Source: Phycisphaeraceae bacterium
Lineage (GTDB): Bacteria > Planctomycetota > Phycisphaerae > Phycisphaerales > Phycisphaeraceae
Direction: 5' to 3'
DNA: 6,016 bases
NCBI GenBank assembly: GCA_029260695.1
Contig: JAJDCT010000216.1
Span: forward strand, 1 to 6,016
The stretch's first letter is position 1, and each line of letters starts with the position of its first letter. Shown one piece after another: positions 5,979 through 6,016 of the stretch. The notes under the pieces were generated by a model. It ran no database searches, had not been told where the DNA came from, and was given only the letters and a program-made list of their open reading frames with translations. Both the position numbers and the translations under genes were made by a program.

Positions 5979-6007
5979 AGTATATCCCACCTCATTTTCC
6001 CTGTCGA
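5979..6007 (-). promoter_or_regulatory. Sigma-70-type promoter for rplS
   Basis: On the minus strand a -35 box TCGACA (6002-6007, five of six to TTGACA) and a -10 box TATACT (5979-5984, five of six to TATAAT) are separated by exactly 17 bases. Transcription would begin near 5971-5973, leaving a leader of about 76 bases before the rplS ATG. Its fit and its position before a strongly expressed gene support it. It is a consensus match, not proof of use. Confidence 0.65.
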
Positions 6008-6016
6008 GCCGGCCCC

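Overview
This 6.0 kb, GC-rich window looks ordinary and chromosomal. It holds five protein genes, all of recognisable families. One gene is on the plus strand and runs in from the left edge. The other four lie on the minus strand, in transcription order rplS, lysS, a LolC/E-type ABC permease and a LolD-type ATPase. The lipoprotein-release-type transporter implies a bacterium with two membranes. The form of the permease N-terminus (MYKLTLILKYLRRK), the style of the LysRS and the overall composition suggest a planctomycete, perhaps of the Phycisphaerae. That placement is impression and inference, not something the sequence proves.

Layout. Bases 1-1197 (+) encode the C-terminal part of a sigma-54-dependent activator: the end of a GAF domain, a complete AAA+ domain with GAFTGA, and a Fis-type helix-turn-helix. 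It ends 3 bp from the tail of the convergent ATPase gene (about 1201-1992, -). The permease gene (1992-3635 or 3656, -) precedes the ATPase gene, and the two share one base in a TGATG stop/start, so they are translationally coupled. lysS (3706-5337, -) precedes the permease across a short A/T-rich junction that carries an unusual inverted repeat. rplS (5443-5895, -) comes first. It has its own sigma-70-like promoter near the right edge and a clear intrinsic terminator between it and lysS.

How they work together. rplS and lysS are translation genes. The permease and ATPase form an inner-membrane ABC complex that probably extracts lipoproteins toward the outer membrane. Transporter pairs of this kind downstream of lysS are, as far as I recall, a recurring arrangement in several Gram-negative phyla. 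The activator belongs to another transcription unit and has no visible target here.

I found no mobile element, CRISPR array, RNA gene or novel defence-like system. The observations most worth a second look are small: a frame-breaking heptanucleotide repeat inside the ATPase gene, the GAAACGCAG-type inverted repeat that makes the LysRS tail and surrounds the permease start, a terminator pressed against the lysS ribosome binding site, and an extra membrane hairpin in the permease.
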